Shown piece after piece: positions 12,784-25,281 of a stretch of 64,000 bases of DNA (positions are counted from its first letter, which is position 1; every line of letters begins with the position of its first letter). The notes under the pieces were generated by a model. The model saw only the letters and a program-made list of their open reading frames with translations. It did not search any database and was not told the origin of the DNA. The DNA is from Holothuria scabra (taxonomy: Eukaryota > Echinodermata > Holothuroidea > Aspidochirotida > Holothuriidae): the NCBI GenBank assembly GCA_037179385.1, contig CM074185.1, positions 50,037,000-50,100,999 of the forward strand, given 5' to 3'. The translations under genes were made by a program, and so were the position numbers.

Positions 12784-14699
12784 CAGACTTCTTGAACCTT
12801 AGTAGTTCATCGTATGTACACGTCACTCCAAAGTCGCTCATGCTTTTCACCATTTCCTTGGAATCACGTAGAAGTACGCCCAAGGCTATCTGTAACTGGG
12901 TTGGATAATTTGTTAGTACTGCTGTGATGATATTTCCTATAAGGAGAGCAGGCAATGAGTTATCTAATTTTTGTGACAAACGTGCAAGGAGGTTTGGGAC
13001 AGTGCTGCTTACATTGGCGGAGGCAGTTTCGTGATTCAATCGAGTGCAATACTTATCTCTGTCAGGAGTCATTTCTCCGACTTCTTGGCAGATCTTTTTA
13101 GTTACCTTAGTAACTGCAAAATCAGAATCGTCATCTTCAAAATCAGAGATTACGTGGAGCGCTTTGCTTGCGTGACTTTTGAAAGCCAATATCGTTGCTA
13201 TACCTGGAGATGAAAGGACTAGAAGTTCCTCTTTGTAGTGTTCTGAGAGTTTACTTATGAGCAGTCTACGGGTAACAGTGTCACCATTTTCCGCATAAAG
13301 TGAATACAGTTCTAGAATTCCAGATTCTAGATAAGTCTTGGTCTAGAGTCCAGATGACAGACTCCAAAGCCTTGTCTACTTCTCCGAGTCCACTCTGTAT
13401 TAATTTAATTGCAGCAGCTGTTGTGTTTCTTGATGTGAATTTTGCACGGCAGTCTACATGTTAACGAGTATCAGCAGCATGTAGATCGCTTACAGCTCCA
13501 CCTAGTCTGACTCTGACTTCTGATGCCCATTTGTCTCTTTTCGTTCGTCACACTTGTCAAGGATTTCCTCCTTCAAAGACTTATGTCCCTTTTTTCTCAA
13601 CTTGCCGGCAAACGAATGCCGCTCGCCACCTGGATGGATTTTTGGGATCCTTTGTAAGTTTACATTCTTCGCCACAGTATAGGCAATGCTATTTGAAACA
13701 AAGCCGTTTTAACCCTTTCTGGATGACAGTACTTGTCAACACATGATCGGTGGGCCCTTACAACCAAATTTCTGTCATTTTCAAAGTTTGTCTGAAGTTC
13801 TTCATGAATGTTATCCTCATACTGTTTGCTGCATTTGATAACGTTTTCTATACGTTTAGCTGTCAAAGTACTTAAATCTTGTTTCTTGACTACCATTTCA
13901 CATTCAAACTGGCTCTTGAAATAGCATTCTTCCGCCATAGCGAAATCTGATATCAGTTGTATCTGTAACAATGAAGAGAAAAAATACAGGTATCACATTC
14001 TGATACACAGCATATTAAAGCACGAATGCTCATTACATTAGAGCAAAATCATTTTATTTTATATAGGATTCAAATGGAATCGAACAGGTCATATGATTAT
14101 TGTGTTGTTTTAAAGGAGTATGTGAATGAACTTACTTTTGATTTTTGTCACTGTCACATTCCATTTGAAAGCATTCGCCCAGTGCACTAAAATCCAGAAC
14201 TCATTGAATCTGCAACAGTTACAATGCAAAATAACAAGAGAATCAATATATTGTCACATAGTAATGCAGAAAGGAGTGTTCATGGGAGAAGAGAAGAGGA
14301 CTGATTGCCTCCCTCCCTGGATATATGTCGAAAGAATCACCCCTACCCCACTCCATATCTCACGACTCACCAACCCTTCCCCATCTTTTATTCCCCCTAT
14401 CCACATATTCCCGCTCTTCACCACACCCTTCAATTGCCCCTGTGGCTGTTTTCATAACTCTTGAATTTTACAAACAGATCACACTATGTAAATCTTTTCC
14501 TGTCTAGTTCATTTCTATTTGATGTATTCATGTAGAGAAACAGCATATTTCCGCTGGTTTATATCTCAAATAAAGGGACAATTTGTTCCACCAAGAAAGA
14601 CCTAGCCTTACACAATTTAACATTGGATTTAGTTAGTTAGTTAGATATGGTTTTAAGACACTCCAACACGAATGTGTAATGTAGTGTCACCAAGTTAAA

Positions 14700-14840
14700 A
14701 TTCATTTCAAGTCCTTCCCTTTGCCTTTTACGACAGGCGGGAAATACCGTGGACATATTCTACAACCCCCAGCCCACAGGGGGACAACCATGGAGGGGCA
14801 TGCTCGGTTTTGTGGCGCCGACAACCCGCCAGTCGTAGGA
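14700..14840. mobile_element. SINE-like conserved core inside the element 1 intron
   Basis: The block CCTTTTACGACAGGCGGG followed by ATACCGTGGACATATTCTAC and a C-rich/CAGGGGG stretch resembles the central domain of widespread invertebrate SINEs (the Meta-domain type I recall from molluscs and echinoderms). No polymerase III A/B boxes or tail were confidently delimited, so only the core is claimed. Confidence 0.35.
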
Positions 14841-15446
14841 TGAGTAAAACAGTCTTTTGTGTGCATTTTGTAGGCGATAGTCGGGAACAAACTACTGGCC
14901 ACACACGACCTCCTCACCCTACCTGGATGCAGTTTATGGAAGCAATGGGCCTACACCATGACTTTCTACAGGTAGCATATCCTCAATAAATCCTCCGTTG
15001 ACTTACACGCTAATTTGAAAAAGTATCTGGCCGTTAAAACCCTGTAGAAGTTTTCGCCAGGGACAAGATACCCCTCACAAGAAAGCTGACAAGTTGGGCA
15101 TTCATGGCAATTTCAATTTGCTTTATCATGACCGTGAAGATTTTATGCTAGCGGAACTCAAAGCTTCCGTACTTTTTCAGAGCTCTTTTACTCAGCATAT
15201 GCAAACACCAGCTTCTGAGCCTAAATTCCCCCAAAGTTACATCAATTGAACTTATTTTGCTACCAGTTATACTTCATTTAGTCCTCTTTCATATCACCTT
15301 GACAAAAGACTCCATTCTATTTGGTAACCGATCACAAAAGTTGTCCCAATGTCTCTGATTAGTGCTGTTTGTGAAGAAGATCAAATGGCGCATTAATATT
15401 AAGATGTTAATGAGGACATGCTACCTGCCTTTTACAACAAAGTTAT

Positions 15447-15636
15447 CATAGGGCGTACGGGAAGGCATTTCACAGGGGGCGGAAGGATTTTTGCTCTGAA
15501 AATTTTGCACGCGGCACTGCCCAACTGCACTGCTTCTTGCCCTGAAAATACAGGTGTCAGTGACCTGAAATAAGCATTTTCTCGGGGGGGGGGGGAGGGG
15601 CTGCATCCCCCAGACCCACCAACTTGTACGCCTATG
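15447..15636. mobile_element. Small 190-bp hAT-like MITE
   Basis: The termini CATAGGGCGTACGGG and CTTGTACGCCTATG are imperfect inverted repeats. They are flanked by AAAGTTAT (15,439-15,446) and GAAGTTAT (15,637-15,644), a 7-of-8 match consistent with an aged 8-bp target duplication. It has a G-homopolymer near 15,583-15,594 and no coding capacity. It is nested in the intron of element 1. Confidence 0.6.
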
Positions 15637-16530
15637 GAAGTTATAAACCTTCTGTGTCCCACATTTGGCTTCTCTACAAAGACTCTTTTCTCCCAGTTAC
15701 GGTTTTTCTTATTTTCAGATGTAATTCTGTACAAAACAGCGCGCACACATCTCAACAAGATGTACACACTAAGCTGTGCGGGCCTAGGCTGTGGGCCTAA
15801 CTTATCAATGATTGCGTGTGTGAGCGTGTTTTTTTATCTTTGCTCGACTCTTTACCATTCCCCTCCCTTGTCTATTGTTTGTGTCCTATAATTATTTAAA
15901 ATCCTTGCCAGCTATTAAATACAGATGTAACACTTACCTCAATGTTTTTCATCAACATTAGTCCAACGGGTCAGATATTCTCACATGATTACATGGTAAC
16001 AGTAAGGTGATTGCGCAATCATCAGCTTGAAGGTAGCATACATCTCTGAAGAAGCTTCTGTTTCACACAATGATTGCACTATTTTTTGGAATGCTAAAAA
16101 GGCAATAACTATTGCAATGAGTTGTGGTATGGTTGGTACGATTTTCATAACGCAAATGGGGGACTTGTGCAATGGAGATACTCTCCCTTTGTTTTTCCCC
16201 AGTAGAATATATGTGTCTAAGTTCATAAATAGCCAAAACTGCCATCCCATTGGGAGGGGGCGGGGGAGAAAAGATTACTACTTAATTCAATTTTCTTTGC
16301 TGAAGCTGTAGATTTTTACCTATTCCCAGCCCGAAATAGTGAAATTGAAAACATGGAATATCTCAAAGAGCACAAATATCCATGTTGAATAATACGATGA
16401 TGCTTGCTGTTTACAGCATTCGTTCACCGTGTTGATTTTGGTCTCCATTTTGTTTATTGACAGTCACCTCGAATAAACGTCTTGAATATATATGATGCCA
16501 CTCGTACAAATTAGCACCATTATTGACCAC

Positions 16531-16970
16531 ACATTCCACGTTCATATTGTATTCTTGCTTTGTAGACTAGCTCTGAGCGAAGCATGTTGCGTATATTTGT
16601 AGCGGTTCGTTCACATTTAAATTTTTGAGGGCGCTCTTTGTGGGCGCTATTTTGTGTCTGTGAGGTCAGTCCAAGCCCTCCGTTCACATGTCGTCATGCA
16701 AGCATGTCTCATGTGATAGCCTGTATAAAATTTCCTCATCTGACGAACCACTACTGCGAAAAAGGAAAATTTTCATGATATTATTGAGCGAAATTGGGTA
16801 TTTTGGCGGCCATTTTGTTTTTACTGGATATCTCAAAATGCTCAATGCTGAGAGAAGGCCAGCAGCTGATTCTCGACAGGTAAGGTTCTTGAAAAGCAAA
16901 ATCCATCATAAAAAAACTATAGCAGCCAAAACAAGGTTAGGCCAAAAATCCTGGAATGGCTGCCGGACTA
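16531..16970 (-). repeat. Right terminal inverted repeat of element 1
   Basis: The reverse complement of this block follows the left repeat (8,861-9,449) block for block, ending inward near GAATACAATATGAACGTG (left counterpart GAATATAACATGAACATG). It carries one AGCGCCC module pair where the left end has two. Confidence 0.65.
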
Positions 16971-16973
16971 CAT

Positions 16974-18317
16974 GGTCTAGTATACCCTTTCACATTTCTG
17001 AAAATTTTTGTTAGAATAAGAAAATTTTGAGACATTTCCCATTCATAATTCGTATTTTCATGCAACAAATTAACCCGATTACGCCAGTGCCTCATAAACA
17101 GGCCCGACTCGCGTTTCACAGAAATGTCCTCGCCGCGCGGCAGATTGAATGTTCTGTTGTTTACGCACGGGTGCTATGATCAGTACATTCCAGTGCACAG
17201 GAAGCTATTCCTTAGGAATTTAACAGCAGCTGAAACAGTACAACTAACACTGAAAGGTTGTAATTTAATAATTTGAATTTAATAATTTGGTCAATTTGTA
17301 CACAGTCTTTGGGTTGTACACTTTGGGAATTGAGTGGAAGGATGTAAAAACTGACATATCACTAACTTAGACCCCCGAGGTTGTAGTGTCCTACAAGCTT
17401 GTAGCGGGTGGGGTTTAAACTATAACGATTTTACTCTGTGTACCTAACCATGGATAGGGCTAAAACAATCCATGGTTTACGATAAACATAAAGTTAGTCC
17501 AAAAATTAGAATAACGGGATCCATTGGCATACTTAGATTTTGTTACTTAGCCGAATCCTTGGAGGCTTACAGGCTTGTTCGGGAAAATAGCTTTCTGCTC
17601 ACTTGCGGTGTAACAATAAAAAGGGTCTATTAATACCTTGGCCTACGCTAGAACTCACTCGGTGAATTTAGCCTTCTACACTTAACAGACTGCTCTTCTA
17701 ACAGCCTGGATCCTGTGCCAGTGTGGTGGAACCACTATTAGGCCTTGTTTCAGTGGCATACGGAGGGAGAGAGGGCAATGGGGCATGCCCTATCCCCTCA
17801 GGGGTGCCACTTTTTTTTATTAAAAATAAGTAGCCATACTTTATAGTAACACACTGTCAGATTTTACTTCAAAAGATATGCAATTTGTGTGGCACCAAAT
17901 TCCATGTAAGGCCAACCAATTTTTCAAAAATTTTCAAAGGAGGAAGGATTGTCTATGCAAGCCTCTCAGTGAGATGCCAATATTTTTAATTCCTACAAAT
18001 AGGCCATTTCTTTCAAATTCCACTTTTAACGTAAAAAAGGTAGCCGCTGTATCCCACTGGTGGCACCGATTGCCTCTAAGGACACCTACCTTTTTGAGAA
18101 TTTTAAAAGGGAGCCCCCCCCCCCATAGACTCCTTCGCCGGCCGGCATAGTCGTACAAGACGGGGATAGGGGAGCGAACGATTTTCATGTGCGGTGAGAA
18201 ATAGTTTCCATTTATCACACAAGAGATGTTAGGGGTAAAATCATTAACAGATGGAAGTTCGATCAGGCACAGAAAATTTCATCAATCAGCGGATCTTTAA
18301 TTTAGCCAAGTTAGTTA

Positions 18318-18359
<42 letters not shown>

Positions 18360-19392
18360 TAGGTAGTTAATTACTTAGTTAGTTTTGCAAACAAAAGTTC
18401 AAGATTAAAACTGCATGTTTAGATTCTCTTTACAAGCATGAATACGCAATTATTGGCCATCTGAGGGGTCTGATTTTTCTAAATTTTCTCTACGCTCCGC
18501 GCCAATCAATGGTGGCGCTTCGCTCAGTCTCCTGGGCAAAATAACATTTTGGGGGTCAAAGTAGCTCTTAACTGTTTGATCACTTTGCAGTTAGCGAACA
18601 TATTTTGAAGTGAAAATTTTATTGCAAACAAGAAAAGAAGATAGTGACTCATTAGAATCTTCGTACAAGTGTGGAAAATGCTATGTCCGACCATCTGAGG
18701 GGTCTGGTTTTTTGACATTTTCTCTATGCTCCGCGCCAACGAATGGTGAAGCTCCGCTTAGTTAAACTTTATGGCAGAATAACGTTCTGTGACCATGAAA
18801 AACTGCAAATTAAAATGCTCCCTTTCCCCTATATACCGATTGATGCTCTTTTATTTTGACTCCTAAAATGATGGAAATTTAATGACAAGTTTTGCTTCGT
18901 AAAGTAGCGTAAATGTCAAAAGAATGCACGTAAAGACACAAAATGTTCCGTTTTACACTCCTGAAACACCACAATTCAATTTTAAACATTGTTCCTGTCA
19001 AAGTCGAAAATCTTGCACTATTTTGCATCTAGGCTCCTTAAAACGAGAAAAAAATTTCACTTAGACCCCTCCCCCAGGCTGGCGATCACTCAACATACTG
19101 CATGCCCCCCTTCAGAGAAATCCTGTATACGCCACTGCATTGGTACATACAAATAAAACAGATATTGTTGACGAGAATAAATTTATACTTAGTTATTATT
19201 TCCCATTGGGCAATGTTATACTTTAAGATAAAAATACAGGTAATATTATATAATGACATGGTAATGTTGTTAAACACGTAAATTTGCATATTTTATATAA
19301 AGTAAATACACATTGACCTGGAAAAGTTTTGGGGAAATTTCATACCTTTGCCCCCCCCCCCCCTCCTGGAAAATATCCTAGCTACGCCACTG
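16974..19392 (-). mobile_element. hAT-like element A, truncated, inverted relative to 29,117-31,168
   Basis: The right end is AGCTACGCCACTG at 19,392. The body aligns in inverted order with the element at 29,117-31,168: 17,350-17,650 with 30,440-30,750, 17,752-18,230 with about 30,050-30,365, and 18,430-19,390 with 29,117-30,040. The left part is interrupted by transposon element 1. An internal pair CAGTGGCATACGG (17,755) and GTATACGCCACTG (ending 19,137) suggests a nested second element. It includes a TCAG tetranucleotide run and no open transposase. Confidence 0.6.
18309..18360. repeat. TCAG tetranucleotide microsatellite
   Basis: About a dozen consecutive (A)GTC/TCAG units with one variant (TAAG). 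It is absent from the partner copy at 29-31 kb, so it arose after the copies separated. Confidence 0.8.
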
Positions 19393-21532
19393 CTACACAC
19401 ACCTGGGAAATACCATTGCCTACCATCTAAGGGGTTGCGGTTTTTTTTTTTCAAATTTGTGTGCAGTCTCCCCGGATTGAAGGTGGCGCTCAGCTCAGGT
19501 AATTTATCGAGCAGCTTTCCTATCCTTGAGATAATCACATTTAACTGTCCAGCATTTCACTGATCAGAAACTGCTTTCCCTGTAATTCAGCTATCCATTC
19601 CCCTTTTCCAAAATGTCAGCCAGATCCACTCTTGGAGGTAGTTTCGCTAGTTTTGTTACGAGTAAAATCTCTCTTGAGTTACGCTGGAAGTGATTGCGGA
19701 ACCACACTTTAGTCAATAGAGTTACCCTTCAATGAAGACTTTAACATCTTACAAATACCTTAAAATCCACTAGTTTCCAGGGCTTCGCCCTTGGACCCCA
19801 CCCGAAAGGACCTGGCACGTTGGGCTCGCCCGCACCCCCTCGTTGTGCCCCAGTGTCCCCCTAACATGAAGTCTGGAAAACTGGCCACTGACAGGCAACC
19901 TACTGCTAGTCAATCTCCAGTGGAAGTAGGTCCACAATTCTGTACAAAAACCATGGGACAGCCCCCATTTTTTTCCCTTTCAATGTTGAATTTTTAAAAT
20001 GTGGGGTATATTTTGTTCAGGAGAGCATTAAGTTAGGTTGGAGAGATTTTGGAAGATCACCGAATCTGTGCGCAAGTGTTGCTACATTATGGCAAAATCA
20101 TCATGTCTAAGATTGTAGCTGGTTATAGTTTTCCAGGTATAATCTATGTTATCATTGGACACACGGCACAAGTGCTAACTGTCAGTGCAATTCACGTGGG
20201 CTGTGTCTACATTTCTGTACCCATGAGGACATTCAGAGTAACTAATAAAAGTCTTCCTATTTTCCTACCAAGGCTGCCTTTCAAGGGCTAGGTATTTTTG
20301 AATGATTCTAGAGTATGGTGCTTGGTCCAGCTGCATTAGCGTCCAGCGTTTAGAAATCATTTATGGCGTCAACTGCTTGACATACTGTTGCAACACAATG
20401 TTTTGGAAATTTTCGAGAAAAAAAAATCTGCATACAAGATACAAAGTTCTACTGTACAAACGATTTTGGACCACTTTGAGCCATTTAGCAATTCAATGGC
20501 ATATTTTGATATATCTTATTTGAAACATTAGAGAATTCCGCACCTTGAACGGTTTACGTTCATACTTTGGCCTTGGTTTCTTAATCTGGCAGTTCAGTTC
20601 AAGGAGCATTATTTCTCGAGGTTTCGGCTGCTAGGTACCCCACTAATTACTGGTTGGTAGTGATACCTCATAGAAAATCCAAGGTCAGGTGGTTATTCAC
20701 GGTTTTCAAACGTGAAAAATTGGCCAAGTCGTTACACTACCGGCCAATTCATGACACCCAAAGACCAATTTTCTGAACTTTTTTCCCTTTCTGTTAATAC
20801 GGCATAATCTGTTTAAAAACTTTCATTGGACGTTGTGTTGTTACTCTTGAACAATATTTATTCAGTAATCATCAGATCTCAATACACCTTATGTTTACCT
20901 TCTCCTCCACCTTAACAGGTATGATAACGTAAACACATTATCCCTCCGTCACACCACAATTTTATTGATTGCTCCTATGGGAAAGAAAAGTTATAAAGTC
21001 AGTCAGTTAGGCCACAGCGTTTTTTTTTTTTTTTTTTTCATTTGTGTCTCACTGGTTTGTTTCCCCTACTCCATTGTTTATACTGAGCCCCAAACACAAT
21101 GGCAGTAGGTTCCAATTTTATGAAGTCTTCCGGAAAGAACAGAAATTTATTAAGAAACCCACGAAAATTTTTAATACTTCTTTCATAAAAATTCAAACTC
21201 AATTTTTTCACCTCGTTTTCCAGAATAAACCGACGTCTTTGTCTCTTTTACTTTCCTTATCTCTCTGGTATCTCATCGCTTTTGCCGTATAATCCGTAAC
21301 GGTTTCCTTCCCAATGGGATATTTGCCCTCCTGTTGGGATTATCTTTGGATCCTCCCTGCAGTTAAACCCAGAAATTTTCACCCAAATCATTGACTGCTG
21401 CAATCCTACCCTTCATATACAAATATGATATGACAGCTGTTCTGATCCTTGAGTCCGAAGTGCGAAGAGCGTAACTTAGAGCAAAATTCATGAATATTTG
21501 TAATTGTTTTTCTTTTTTTTTTTTGTCTTGAG
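19393..21532. other. Unassigned intronic or intergenic stretch
   Basis: No gene is recognised. The first few hundred bases contain homopolymers and further fragments of the hAT-like repertoire (GGTGGCGCTCAGCTCAGG near 19,481). A poly-T lies at 21,021-21,038. The end is the poly-T-rich acceptor of the transmembrane exon. Confidence 0.4.
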
Positions 21533-21688
21533 GTCCTTGTACAACCACAACACAAGTCTCAGGATACGATACGCCTATTGTTGAGAACAAAAAGATGGTG
21601 TATGTGTTGTTCGCAGTTGTAATCGTCATTGTTGTGATGGTAATAGCTTTCGCTTTGGTACTTTGTATCGTAAAGTTTCGAAACTCAG
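21533..21688 (+). CDS. Transmembrane exon of the probable Ig receptor
   Basis: The acceptor is a long T tract ending GTCTTGAG and the donor is TCAG|GTAAGT. Length is 156 nt, phase 1-1, so it joins the Ig exon (333-665) in frame, with the split glycine codon restored. The frame gives a short Thr-rich stalk (PCTTTTQVSGYD), a basic NKK, then a strongly hydrophobic run, VLFAVVIVIVVMVIAFALVL, followed by CIVKFRNS. This is a textbook single-pass helix with a positive cytoplasmic edge, so the C-terminal side should be cytosolic. No open reading frame longer than the exon exists here, so it is easily missed. The helix is directly visible. Membership in the same gene as the Ig exon is inferred from strand, phase and order. 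Confidence 0.72.
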
Positions 21689-22033
21689 GTAAGTTTTCTG
21701 CTAACTTTTTCTCCTTTGGGTGTTTTTGAGTTGTTTTGCCATGATTGGTATTGTTTATTTTTGTATTACTTTGTGTTTTTCACCCGCGTTACTATTTGGC
21801 ATTTTAACCATAGAAATTAAACGGAATCATTGACGTCAGCTAAGTCAAAACTGCTTGCACTATGAAAGACAGGAATTGTCCTTAGATTTTATTTGAATTT
21901 GTTTACCTTGATGAGACATGTTACATTTACCTTCACTACATTGCAGCACAATGACCAAAACACCGCCCGAGTCACCTGAGTTGAACTTAAGACTTTAAGT
22001 CATTGTCCGATATATTTTCCTTCAACTTGGCAG
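21689..22033 (+). other. Intron
   Basis: A 345-bp stretch between the donor after 21,688 and the acceptor TTGGCAG before 22,034. It is T-rich with no other feature. Confidence 0.55.
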
Positions 22034-22074
22034 GTACTTCCCAGGTTCCCAGAAACATAAAGGAGGTGGAAATG
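22034..22074 (+). CDS. Short juxtamembrane cytoplasmic exon
   Basis: A 41-nt exon between CAACTTGGCAG and ATG|GTAATA. Entry is phase 1, matching the exit of the transmembrane exon; exit is phase 0. It encodes GTSQVPRNIKEVEM, a polar cytosolic stretch. It is supported only by splice signals and frame compatibility. Confidence 0.55.
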
Positions 22075-23748
22075 GTAATATTTTTGTTTTTTTACTCACT
22101 ACATTCTTTCATGAAATGCCGTCAGTTAAGATAATAAGGCATATACAACATGAGATTTTGCGTTCTATTTGACCCCTTAAATGACCGGAACTTATCAGTT
22201 CTTCGGTAGTACATGTTAGTTACAGTAATTATAAGTGAGTGACAGAATCACTCTTAATGTGTGTTGTCACACTGTAATTGAGATTTTACTTCGGCACCGA
22301 ATTGGAACCTTCTTAAGGGTCCATCACCCTTGTGTTAGCCATGAATAGTACTTTGAAACTTGCCATGGAAATTAAGGTCATTTATGGGGTCTTTTAGGAC
22401 GCACGTGTCCCTATTACCCCAAATGCTGCATAAGAAATAGGTTTTACTTGTTACTAACCAGCCAATGACCACCAAACCTTTTGTGCCTTACAGTGTAAAT
22501 TGGTAGGGGACTAGTTCCCCAGCTAAAGAGCCGTTAAATGATTACAATTCACGGTATTGTAATGCCGTTATAAGACAGCATTTTGTAGGCCTTTCTTAGT
22601 ATCCGTAGAAGTCATGGGTGAGACCTACAGTTCTCATGCTCTGCCCATGTGATCATGCAGGGGCGACCTAGACCCGGAAGGTCGGAGGTCAGCAGATGTC
22701 TATCTGGCCTGATCTCCGACAAGTCCTCCTCGTGGCTCGTCAGTCGAGAACTAGTCTCCGACTCGGTAGGTTGTGTTTTCGTATTCGTCTTGTCTTTGTT
22801 TCGACCTTTTCGTTATTTTTCGTTGTCTTCGGACAAGTTTTTATTTCGTACTGGGTACGATTGCTTGTAAATAACTGTAAATAGATTTTGGTAAGCGTAT
22901 TCCCCTGTTCTGTTTCTAATTGTCTGTTTGTCAATGTTGTTATTCTACCTCTTCCGACCGTCGTTTGAATATTGCGCCTGCTTGAAGTACTTTTGGGTGT
23001 TTGGACTTAAAGCGCCCCGACAACACTCCCCGAGTTGCGTTACAGTATACAAGATCCGAAGATTGCCAGTGTAGATAATTTACTGATGTATTTCGTGATA
23101 GAAATTAGATACCTCATTTTAGTTCTCACACTGCAATTGGGTTACTTGTTTGTTATCCTTTGGAAAGAGGTCATGAAACTGACCCTCGTTATGGACAATG
23201 CATTTATTTTTACCTGCACGTGTATCTCGTTTAAGTATTTAAAAATGACTCTACCCTTCCAAAGTATATTTAAAAAAAAACACATGACGGAATGGTTCAA
23301 TACAACGAAATGGTACGGTGAAACTCCGGTATCAATGGCATTGTCTATAGTGTAAATTATTAGGGGATAGCTCCCTAGCTCCCCAAATACACTGGCAAGT
23401 GAATTTGGAACACACTATGGTTCGGGTAGAGTTAAAACCACATGAGTTTTATTAATTAAACAAAATAAGCTGTTCAAGGAAATACGTTTCCACAAGTTAA
23501 AGACATTTGGAATACAATTTGGTAAGAAGAAAGTCATGGTCCTTTAAACATTCATTAAACGCAAGACCGAATCCATACAAGGCACCGAAAGGGGCCAAAA
23601 CATTTTCAAGGGGGCGAAAGTTTTTCCAGGGGCCAAATATGTAGAAATGTATCAATCCAATGGCAAACTTCAAAGTCTCTGGGGGATGAAAAAATTTTCC
23701 ACTGGCCTGATTAATTTTTACTGACACTTCGGAGGTACGAGTACAGAC
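22075..23748. other. Intronic stretch, possible decayed LTR
   Basis: No coding region. Around 22,640-23,020 a block starting near TGATCATGCAGGGGCG and ending CGCCCCGACAACA has the look of an old solo LTR, but target duplications and internal sequence are lacking. The rest is AT-rich and unassigned, with gapped G-rich debris at 23,590-23,640. Confidence 0.35.
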
Positions 23749-23752
23749 TTAA

Positions 23753-24326
23753 AGGCATGTTCTGGTGAATTTTCTCCTCTGTCTTGTAAGAAAAACAAAA
23801 ATATTCCACACCTTGCCCTTCAAACCCTACCAAAGTACCATTTTCCTAACTAAAGATATCTCACTTTAAAGATTTGTTATCTTTGTTAAAAAATTCCTCT
23901 GCTTTTCAACAAAGCCACAAAAAAATATGTAATGTGGGCACATTGCTTCAAATTCCTTTTGTTTTTCTTTATAATTGAACATCCTGTTTGTCCTTGAAAT
24001 TTGATACAGTTGGAATGTTTGAAAATCTTTTCCTGTAGATCTAGCATTACCCTCCATCATACATAGAGTACAACCAACAATATGGCTTAATATTGCCTGC
24101 AGAGGCATCATAATTGTAAATAAATTGAATCCAATGTAACTGTAATGTGCCACGATGACATCACAGATTTCCCATGATGCATCAAATCCCAAGAAAAATT
24201 TGTAATACTTTGAAAATTTGTACCTTCCGAACGCTATAAGCTATGGAGATGCCGTTTTCACCTTCTGAAAGAGAAAATTGTGCTGCGTATTTTGAATTTA
24301 ACGAATTTTGTCTCCAGAACATGCCT
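23753..24326. mobile_element. 574-bp MITE with TTAA target duplication
   Basis: Perfect 13-bp inverted ends AGGCATGTTCTGG and CCAGAACATGCCT are flanked on both sides by TTAA (23,749-23,752 and 24,327-24,330). TTAA duplications are typical of piggyBac and Kolobok elements; the AG..CT ends fit neither uniquely from sequence alone. No coding capacity remains. Confidence 0.8.
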
Positions 24327-24330
24327 TTAA

Positions 24331-25281
24331 GGGGAAGTTTAAAAAGTTATTTCCATATGTGAAAGGGGAACTAAATTTACACAAGTTGGTAAAATTTGCA
24401 TTCAAATCGGACATGTACTTCTAGAGATATCAGGAAATGAAGTTACAACGGATTTTTGTTGAAAAGTCAGCTTGAGGGCAGCAGAGGTTGAATCATTTCC
24501 TCACATTGCAAGGTATACTTTGTTTCCCCTTGTTTTTCAGACTGCTGTGATAACCTTGAAGTTAATAGGGATGGGACCTCCTCATGAAAATTTTGAAAGT
24601 TCAATGCCCCCACGCCTCCCATGCAGTCGAATTCTCACAACATGAGATTTTTTAGGAGAAAATTGGTTGTAAAGTTTAAAGAAAACAAAATACCGTTTAT
24701 TAATGTGAGGATATGATGTTATATGTGCTTGCTTCAAGTTCACTTTTTATTGAAAATGTGACATCTTTACTTGATCATATCTTGGAAGCCACACGTCGGA
24801 TATCGATGCCAATTTCACCAGAATGCTTAGAATAAGTACCCCTCTAACACTTCTAAACTTGATTTGACATTAGTCCCTTCTTTCAATTCCAGAGGAAGGC
24901 CTCCCATATTCACTCTTGACGACACCACTGCCTTTTATAAAAAAAAATTGGATGTTAGACTGCTTCATTGAATATTAATTTTGATTGCTAGATGACAGAA
25001 ACAACTACTTAGCAGTGATTAACTTAAATTTGTTTATCAGGTTCTATCTATGGTGTACCAAGTTTTGAAAATTTGAGTTTAAAACTTTCGCTTTCAGAAA
25101 ATTAACACCCTGACCCTTTCGCGAAATTTTTGATACGTCCCCTATATCTCATTCCAGTTCCATATTCGGCAATTTTAAAGTCATCTTGAAAACCGCATCA
25201 CCATGAGAACCTTCACTTTTAAATGCAACAAAGACAATTCTTTTTCACTAACCTTATCTTCTCTAACCATTTCTTTTCTAG
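24331..25281. other. Unassigned intronic stretch
   Basis: AT-rich with no gene or complete repeat recognised. It ends in a pyrimidine-rich acceptor (CATTTCTTTTCTAG) for the candidate exon at 25,282. Confidence 0.4.

Larger units (their letters stand above)
9758..15958 (-). pseudogene. Academ-type transposase with XPG-like nuclease, broken copy (element 1)
   Basis: It would excise and integrate the transposon. Exon 1 is 15,958-15,938 (MLMKNIE, donor GAG|GTAAGT) and exon 2 starts at 13,962 after TTGTTACAG; both are phase 0. In order on the - strand: Cys motifs (SCVDKYC; CLYCGEEC with a later H-x3-C), the DNFDAD catalytic-core motif near 12,690, ITADQQLY near 12,190, GGMHMLMSYMG, NYARYG near 11,715, an FEN1-like PIN start (YLVFDRY, about 10,750), a helix-3-turn-helix-like ALTGCDTVGAYFGIGKG (about 10,350) and a tesmin/TSO1-like CXC cysteine cluster (about 9,905-9,795). 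Breaks: in-frame TAA near 13,457, at 12,440 and at 11,555, frameshifts near 13,680, 13,590, 11,330 and in the A7 run at 10,604-10,610. Compared with element 2 it also lacks the acidic XPG-I block (junction near 10,470). It is certainly non-functional. Confidence 0.8.
8861..16970 (-). mobile_element. Academ-like DNA transposon, element 1 (8.1 kb, decayed)
   Basis: Inverted termini TAGTCCGGCAGCCA at 8,861 and TGGCTGCCGGACTA ending at 16,970 are flanked by a CAT duplication. The inverted repeats extend inward several hundred bp on each side. The interior carries a broken transposase on the - strand (15,958 down to 9,758) with an intron that has collected a SINE-like piece and a small MITE. A 3-4-bp target duplication plus a transposase fused to an XPG/FEN1-like nuclease is what I know of the Academ superfamily. 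That assignment is from memory of the family, not a search. Confidence 0.72.

Noticed and set aside
3178..19400. 3,187 and 19,392 as the two ends of one large hAT element (flanks CCACACAC and CTACACAC)
   Set aside because: The flanks match 7 of 8, but they are low-complexity CA-rich. No hAT transposase is seen between, and the inner sequence at 3.3 kb is inverted relative to the flanks of element 1. Left undecided.
22640..23020. Solo LTR
   Set aside because: The ends TGATC.. and ..ACAACA are suggestive, but no target duplication, primer-binding site or internal region was found; kept only as a remark.
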